From Spirochaetota bacterium (GTDB taxonomy: Bacteria; Spirochaetota; UBA4802; UB4802), in assembly GCA_018399855.1 (NCBI GenBank), contig JAGYNX010000015.1, forward strand, positions 1 through 16,812: a DNA stretch of 16,812 nucleotides, given 5' to 3'. Below, in pieces: positions 12,825-16,812 of this stretch. The first letter of the stretch is position 1. Every line of letters begins with the position of its first letter. Below the pieces are notes generated by a model. It saw nothing but the letters and a program-made list of their open reading frames with translations. It had not been told where the DNA came from and made no database searches. The translations under genes and the position numbers were made by a program.

Positions 12825-13910
12825 ATGGCTAGAATTTTTAACTTTTCCGCGGGTCCATCAACATTACCTGTTGATACTCTTGAAGAAGCATCCAGGCAGA
12901 TGGTAAATTATCATGATTCCGGTATGTCTCTCATAGAGATGAGCCATCGTGGGAAATTATACGATGAAGTACATCATGACACTATGACACTTGCCAGGGA
13001 GATACTGGACATCCCGGATGATTTTCATATCCTGTTTCTGCAGGGTGGTGCCACAATGCAGTTTGGCATGATTCCGATGGCGTTATTAAAAGAGGGGCAG
13101 ACAGCTGATTATATTCTTACCGGTTCATGGGCGAAGAAAGCCTATAGTGATGGCACACTTATCGGTAAAGTAAATGTGCCATGGGACGGCAAAGAAGGAA
13201 GCTATACTAAAATTCCCGCCCAGGATGAACTTACACTTACACCTGGTGCGGCATACGTACACCTGTGTTCAAACGAGACAATCGGTGGTATCCAGTGGCC
13301 TTATTTCCCTGATACCGGGGATGTGCCCCTGATTTGTGATATGTCCTCTGATATCATGTCCCGTCCGCTGCCCTGGGACAAGATCGACATGGTATACGCC
13401 GGCACACAGAAAAACCTGGCCCCTGCTGGTATGGCATTTATTGTAATGCGAAAATCGTTGATTGAAAAAGCACGAACAGATCTTCCCGCCTATCTTCGAT
13501 ATAATCAGCATGCCGAAAGTGATTCATTGTATAATACACCCCCATCATTTACGGTGTGGATGACAAACCTTACACTCAAATGGATCAAATCTATTGGCGG
13601 CATGAAAGAAATTGAAAAGCGGAGAGATGAGAAGGTATCCATGTTGTATGGTGCCATTGAGAACAGTGATGGATATTATCGTAATCCAGTTGATGCTGGC
13701 AGCAGATCGAAGATGAATGTTGTATGGCGATTGCCAGATGAGGATCTTGAAAAGAAATTTATCGCGGAAGCAGACAAGGCAGGACTCAGCGGACTTAAAG
13801 GCCACCGTTCGGTGGGAGGATGCCGGGCCTCAATTTATAACCCGATGCCGGTTGAAGGGGTGAAGACCCTTGTTGATTTCATGAATGACTTTATGAAGGC
13901 AAACGGGTAA
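12825..13910 (+). CDS. serC: Phosphoserine aminotransferase
   Basis: SerC converts 3-phosphohydroxypyruvate and glutamate to phosphoserine in serine biosynthesis and also acts in pyridoxal phosphate synthesis. The 361 residues match the family. MARIFNFSAGPSTLP opens the protein; QGGATMQF (73-80), the pyridoxal-lysine motif YAGTQKNLAPAG (Lys196) and GHRSVGGCRASIYNPMP near the end (both phosphate and fold motifs) are present. The start at 12825 has GGAG 8 bases upstream. A longer reading from TTG 12792 adds 11 residues with no family support. The next gene begins 5 bases after the stop. No serA or serB is in the window. Confidence 0.96.
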   Translation: MARIFNFSAGPSTLPVDTLEEASRQMVNYHDSGMSLIEMSHRGKLYDEVHHDTMTLAREILDIPDDFHILFLQGGATMQFGMIPMALLKEGQTADYILTGSWAKKAYSDGTLIGKVNVPWDGKEGSYTKIPAQDELTLTPGAAYVHLCSNETIGGIQWPYFPDTGDVPLICDMSSDIMSRPLPWDKIDMVYAGTQKNLAPAGMAFIVMRKSLIEKARTDLPAYLRYNQHAESDSLYNTPPSFTVWMTNLTLKWIKSIGGMKEIEKRRDEKVSMLYGAIENSDGYYRNPVDAGSRSKMNVVWRLPDEDLEKKFIAEADKAGLSGLKGHRSVGGCRASIYNPMPVEGVKTLVDFMNDFMKANG

Positions 13911-13915
13911 TCGTT

Positions 13916-14326
13916 ATGGATGCCCTGAGAGTCCGAGATCTCACCAAAAGACTTCTGGATGTAGTGACGGACAGAAGTCTTAAGGATGAAGAGAAGAAGA
14001 TGCTCAGGGCGTTTATGATACGGCTGGTATCACGAAAACCCGTTCAAATTCCAGAAGAGGCTGAACCGGTTATACGGGAGATGGAAGAGGAGTTCGCGGC
14101 AGGTAAGGGTGAGATGGTGGATGAACTCTTGATCGGAGAACTGCTCAAACGTGAGGGGCTGGCAACTGCTGATGATATAGATAAGGCTGTTCGCAAACAG
14201 GAAAGACTGCGAAAGAATAATCAGCACCGCCTGCTGGCACAGATACTTGAAGATATGGATGTAATTACCACAGAACAATTGAATTCTTTTATATACAGGT
14301 ATTATTTCAGGGGAGAGACGAAGTGA
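13916..14326 (+). CDS. Small protein with type II secretion ATPase N-domain-like half
   Basis: The 136 residues are mostly helical and charged. The first 50 (LTKRLLDVVTDRSLKDEEKKM and so on) are not recognised. The second half, LLIGELLKREGLATADDIDKAV followed by LAQILEDMDVITTEQLNSFI, has the repeated L-G-x-x-L...G-x-(I/L)-(T/S)-x-x-x-(L/I) pattern of the MshEN/GspE N-terminal domain, which in type II secretion or type IV pilus ATPases can bind cyclic di-GMP. No ATPase domain is attached. It starts 5 bases after serC and its TGA overlaps the GTG start of the cupin, so the three genes are likely coupled. Function is unknown; the domain call is tentative. Confidence 0.6.
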   Translation: MDALRVRDLTKRLLDVVTDRSLKDEEKKMLRAFMIRLVSRKPVQIPEEAEPVIREMEEEFAAGKGEMVDELLIGELLKREGLATADDIDKAVRKQERLRKNNQHRLLAQILEDMDVITTEQLNSFIYRYYFRGETK

Positions 14327-14709
14327 GTGCAGGATCAGAATGCAATTCGAACAATGATACCGTGGATATCAATGGCGAGTATCGTCCCTGGGGATATTAT
14401 GAAATTCTTGAGGACAAAGAAGATCATAAGGTAAAACGTATTACTGTATATCCCGGAAAGCGTCTCAGCCTGCAGCGTCACCAGAGAAGGCAGGAACACT
14501 GGTATTTCATAAGTGGTGAAGGAATAGTGACGCTGGATACAGTAGAAGTTGCGGTTCAAGCGGGCAAATCCGTTGATATAAATTTTTCAACAGTTCATCG
14601 TGTGAGTAATACCGGATCTGATGATTTGAGGTTTATTGAAGTGCAGCGTGGTGATTATTTTGGTGAGGACGATATAGAGCGACTTGAAGACGATTTTGGC
14701 AGATCGTAG
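14323..14709 (+). CDS. ManC-type cupin (mannose-6-phosphate isomerase type II domain)
   Basis: The 128 residues correspond to the C-terminal cupin domain of type II phosphomannose isomerases, here as a separate protein. RPWGYYEILEDKEDHKVKRI (21-40), PGKRLSLQRHQRRQEHW (44-60), SGEGIVTLD and VHRVSNTG are visible. Likely metal ligands are His53, Glu58 and His92, with Gln51 in the fourth place; the usual second His of the H-x-H-type pattern is replaced (RHQRRQEHW against a typical YHHHRSEHW). It would interconvert mannose- and fructose-6-phosphate, or only bind a sugar phosphate. GTG 14323 overlaps the previous stop in GTGA and has GGGAG 7-8 bases upstream. It is followed by a glycosidase-like gene. 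Confidence 0.8.
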   Translation: MSAGSECNSNNDTVDINGEYRPWGYYEILEDKEDHKVKRITVYPGKRLSLQRHQRRQEHWYFISGEGIVTLDTVEVAVQAGKSVDINFSTVHRVSNTGSDDLRFIEVQRGDYFGEDDIERLEDDFGRS

Positions 14710-14715
14710 ACTTTC

Positions 14716-15972
14716 ATGAAAAGAACACGAAAAACTAAATATAAATCGGAAAGCCATTACCTTGTTCCTGACCTGGAACGAATATTTAATAAATTTGTTA
14801 TTCGACGGGGAGATGTTGAATTTACCCGTTACACGGATATGCTGAACGGACATGTACCCTTCGCGTCGGCCATTCATTCTATTGCGCTGTCTCATATTAA
14901 TGTGGAAAGGGCATTAAAAGAGCTGCAATCTGTATATTATTATCAGCGTTTTGATGGTGCTGTGCCGTTGATGATGAAAACAGGTAAACGGGTTACCACC
15001 GGTGACCGGCTTTTTAATTTTTTATTTCGCGGCATGTTCGATGATTCAGGTATATCTCATCTTATTGGCCCCCCCATGGGATTGTACGCAATAGCCAGTC
15101 TCTCATCAAGGGACGGTTTATCCGGCAGCTTGAAAGATCTTTTACCCTTCGCGCAGAGAGAGATGTATTTTCTCGAGCAGATCAGGGAGTTGTGGGGGGA
15201 AGGACTGCCTGTTATTATTCATCCTTTTGAATCAGGCTTTTTTCAGTCACAACTTTATGATGAGGTTCTTGATGTTGAAGTGAAGGGAAAGATGGGGTTT
15301 TACCGGCAGATGTTGCGCATACGAAAACTTTTGCAGGTGAATGAAAACGTTGAGTGGGGAAATATACCGTCTATACGTGATATGCCTTTCCGGTTTATCG
15401 ATCCTTATTTCTGCGCGGTATATCTTGCCGGTCTTCACGCGCTGAAAAAAAGCAGCATTGTTATTGATCAATCCATGAAGGAACATTTTAAACATAAAAT
15501 AAGTACTATCACTTCCAGCGTGGAAGAGCGCCTGTGGTCTGATGAATACGAGTGCTATTTGCCCCAATATTTTCAGGACGGATGGAGACCGGTGCGGTCA
15601 ATCACCATCTCTTCAATTTTAATGCTTTTTTCAGGAATGATAGACAGGAAACGGGCAGAGCAGATGGTATCACGATATCTTATGCCCGGTTATGGCTTCT
15701 GGCAAAAGCTGCCGCTAAGCGGCAGCCTGGTTGATGGCAAACATGACAGGAAGCTTGACCATCACCGGGGATGCACGGTAAATATCGTGTATAACTGGAT
15801 GATATATCATGGCCTGGTAACGTATGGTTATGCTGACCTTGCAGAACAACTCAGAAGGGCAACAATGGAGCTTGTGGAGACATCGGGGCTTTACGCATGG
15901 TATGATATTGAGTCGGGCAGGGGGCTTGGTTCACCACAGAGTACACTTTCCGGGATTGTTCTTGATTTTTAA
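14716..15972 (+). CDS. (alpha/alpha)6-barrel glycosidase-like protein, GH63/MGH1-like
   Basis: The 418-residue protein resembles GH63 or mannosylglycerate-hydrolase-type (alpha/alpha)6 barrels. Visible blocks are PVIIHPFESGFFQSQLYDE (165-183), FRFIDPYFCAVYLAGLHAL, ERLWSDEYECYLPQYF (271-286), LMPGYGFWQKLPLSGSL, the HHRGCTVNIVYNWMIYHGL block (349-367; usually Tyr-Trp-Arg-Gly-Pro), and YDIESGRGLGSPQSTLSG near the end. The position of the catalytic acid, usually in E-S-G-x-D-N-S-P, reads ESGFFQSQ, so Asp appears replaced by Phe176; the Glu usually before the Tyr-Asp-Pro segment seems to be Ala394. It may be a sugar-binding or non-hydrolytic relative. There is no signal peptide, so it is cytoplasmic. 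It starts 6 bases after the cupin; partnership with it is inferred. Confidence 0.6.
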   Translation: MKRTRKTKYKSESHYLVPDLERIFNKFVIRRGDVEFTRYTDMLNGHVPFASAIHSIALSHINVERALKELQSVYYYQRFDGAVPLMMKTGKRVTTGDRLFNFLFRGMFDDSGISHLIGPPMGLYAIASLSSRDGLSGSLKDLLPFAQREMYFLEQIRELWGEGLPVIIHPFESGFFQSQLYDEVLDVEVKGKMGFYRQMLRIRKLLQVNENVEWGNIPSIRDMPFRFIDPYFCAVYLAGLHALKKSSIVIDQSMKEHFKHKISTITSSVEERLWSDEYECYLPQYFQDGWRPVRSITISSILMLFSGMIDRKRAEQMVSRYLMPGYGFWQKLPLSGSLVDGKHDRKLDHHRGCTVNIVYNWMIYHGLVTYGYADLAEQLRRATMELVETSGLYAWYDIESGRGLGSPQSTLSGIVLDF

Positions 15973-15978
15973 AAATTC

Positions 15979-16006
15979 TTGTAACATGAAAGGTGTTTTC
16001 TATACG
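15979..16006 (+). promoter_or_regulatory. Candidate promoter for the ABC transporter operon
   Basis: TTGTAA (15979-15984) and TATACG (16001-16006) are 16 bases apart. The 15973-16101 gap also holds a palindrome TGTAATTACA (16035-16044) that could be an operator. No terminator is visible after the glycosidase-like gene. Confidence 0.3.
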
Positions 16007-16101
16007 TACCAGTAATATACCCCGTACGTTCATGTGTAATTACATGCTAATTATTATTTTTATCGACTAAAACAGCCACCAAAGGAGGGCATTGGGAACT
16101 C

Positions 16102-16812
16102 ATGATAAATGTAAAAAATCTAACAAAAAATTACGGTGATGTGTGTGCCGTTGGTGATATCTCGTTTGCAATCCGCAAGGGGGAAATCACCGGCCTATTG
16201 GGTCCAAATGGTGCAGGCAAAACAACAACACTTCGTATTTTGACCGGTTTCCTGAAAGCTACAGGAGGGAACGTGGTTATCGGTAAGTACAATGTTGAAG
16301 AAAATCCACTGCAGGTAAAAGAGATGATCGGCTACCTGCCCGAGTCTGCACCTCTGTACGGGGATATGATGGTATATGACTACCTTGAATTCATTAAAAG
16401 AATACGTGAAGTTGAAGATGAACACCGGGTGCGTGAAATCGCTGACCTGTGCGGCCTGCAGGGGGTAATGCATAAAAACATCAATGAATTATCCAAGGGG
16501 TATAAGCAGCGTGTGGGCCTGGCCCATGCCATGATCCATAATCCTGATATACTTATACTTGATGAACCCACAAGTGGCCTGGATCCTAACCAGATTATTG
16601 AGATACGAAATCTTATCAGGGAGATAGGTAAAGAAAAAACTGTTATCCTTTCTACACACATTTTGCCTGAAGTTGAAGCGACATGTGATCGTGTGATCAT
16701 TATAGACAGGGGGAGCATCGTTGCCGATGACAGCACCGCCCAGCTTCGGTCTTCAGCCGGAAAGGACATCACCATACTTCTTGAATTGTCGGGTGCATTA
16801 TTTGACGAGATG
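16102..16812 (+). CDS. ABC-2-type transporter ATP-binding protein, 5' part
   Basis: The frame is open to the right edge, giving the first 237 residues. It is a complete nucleotide-binding domain: MINVKNLTKNYGDVCAVGDI at the start, Walker A GPNGAGKT (34-41), YLPES in the Q-loop place (79-83, with Glu, as in GldA/NatA-like ATPases), signature LSKGY (130-134), Walker B LILILDE-type ILILDE (150-155), D-loop SGLD, and switch His in STHILPEVE. The family energises ABC-2 membrane exporters; GldA of the gliding system is one member, but gliding cannot be inferred here. An AAAGGAGGG at 16081-16089 lies about 13 bases before the ATG, rather far but with no better in-frame start. The permease gene probably follows outside the window. 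Confidence 0.92.
   Translation, partial: MINVKNLTKNYGDVCAVGDISFAIRKGEITGLLGPNGAGKTTTLRILTGFLKATGGNVVIGKYNVEENPLQVKEMIGYLPESAPLYGDMMVYDYLEFIKRIREVEDEHRVREIADLCGLQGVMHKNINELSKGYKQRVGLAHAMIHNPDILILDEPTSGLDPNQIIEIRNLIREIGKEKTVILSTHILPEVEATCDRVIIIDRGSIVADDSTAQLRSSAGKDITILLELSGALFDEM

Noticed and set aside
15960..15981. TTTTTAAAAA symmetry at the end of the glycosidase-like gene as a terminator
   Set aside because: The arms meet with no loop and no GC stem, so it is not a convincing intrinsic terminator.

Overview
The window comes from a flagellated, chemotactic bacterium of moderate-to-low GC content (about 40% by eye). Chemotaxis genes (cheR, cheD, cheW), an anti-sigma-28 factor (flgM), a RemA/DUF370 gene, a 29-residue COX24/AURKAIP1-type ribosomal peptide and the order yicC-remA-gmk-rpoZ-miaA-hfq together suggest a spirochaete, possibly near the Leptospira side of that phylum. 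This placement is inferred from gene content and was not computed. No mobile element, CRISPR array, tRNA or rRNA is visible, and no gene-free stretch reaches 300 bases.

Region 1 (1-7213, plus strand) is a dense run of housekeeping genes. It starts with the 3' end of a DUF6115-like coiled-coil gene, then cheR and cheD (receptor methylation and deamidation), yicC (endoribonuclease), remA, gmk, rpoZ and miaA, joined by small gaps or overlaps. After a 160-base gap with a good sigma-70 promoter come hfq, a single SPFH/band-7 membrane protein, the tiny basic ribosomal peptide, a hairpin that looks like a terminator, and an unrecognised membrane protein. miaA-hfq-SPFH resembles the enterobacterial miaA-hfq-hflX-hflK-hflC cluster. 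miaA has no ATG, GTG or TTG that keeps its P-loop; the best start is an AUC codon behind a well-placed GAGGT.

Region 2 (7382-12707) has cheW on the plus strand converging on a minus-strand block. Read in its own direction, the block runs: a four-helix membrane protein, rsmI, flgM, a terminator, an iron-alcohol-dehydrogenase homologue that has lost all four metal ligands, larB and larC. larB and larC act in synthesis of the nickel-pincer nucleotide cofactor; larA and larE are not in the window. The rsmI-flgM gap holds two sigma-70-type promoters and a near-consensus sigma-28 promoter, which would close the FlgM-FliA feedback loop.

Region 3 (12825-16812, plus strand) has serC, a small protein with a type II secretion ATPase N-domain-like half, a ManC-type cupin, an (alpha/alpha)6 glycosidase-like protein whose usual catalytic acid appears replaced, and the 5' part of an ABC-2-type ATPase gene that runs off the edge.

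The points most worth following up are the AUC start of miaA, the metal-less dehydrogenase coupled to larBC, the stacked flgM promoters, and the glycosidase-like protein beside the sugar cupin.
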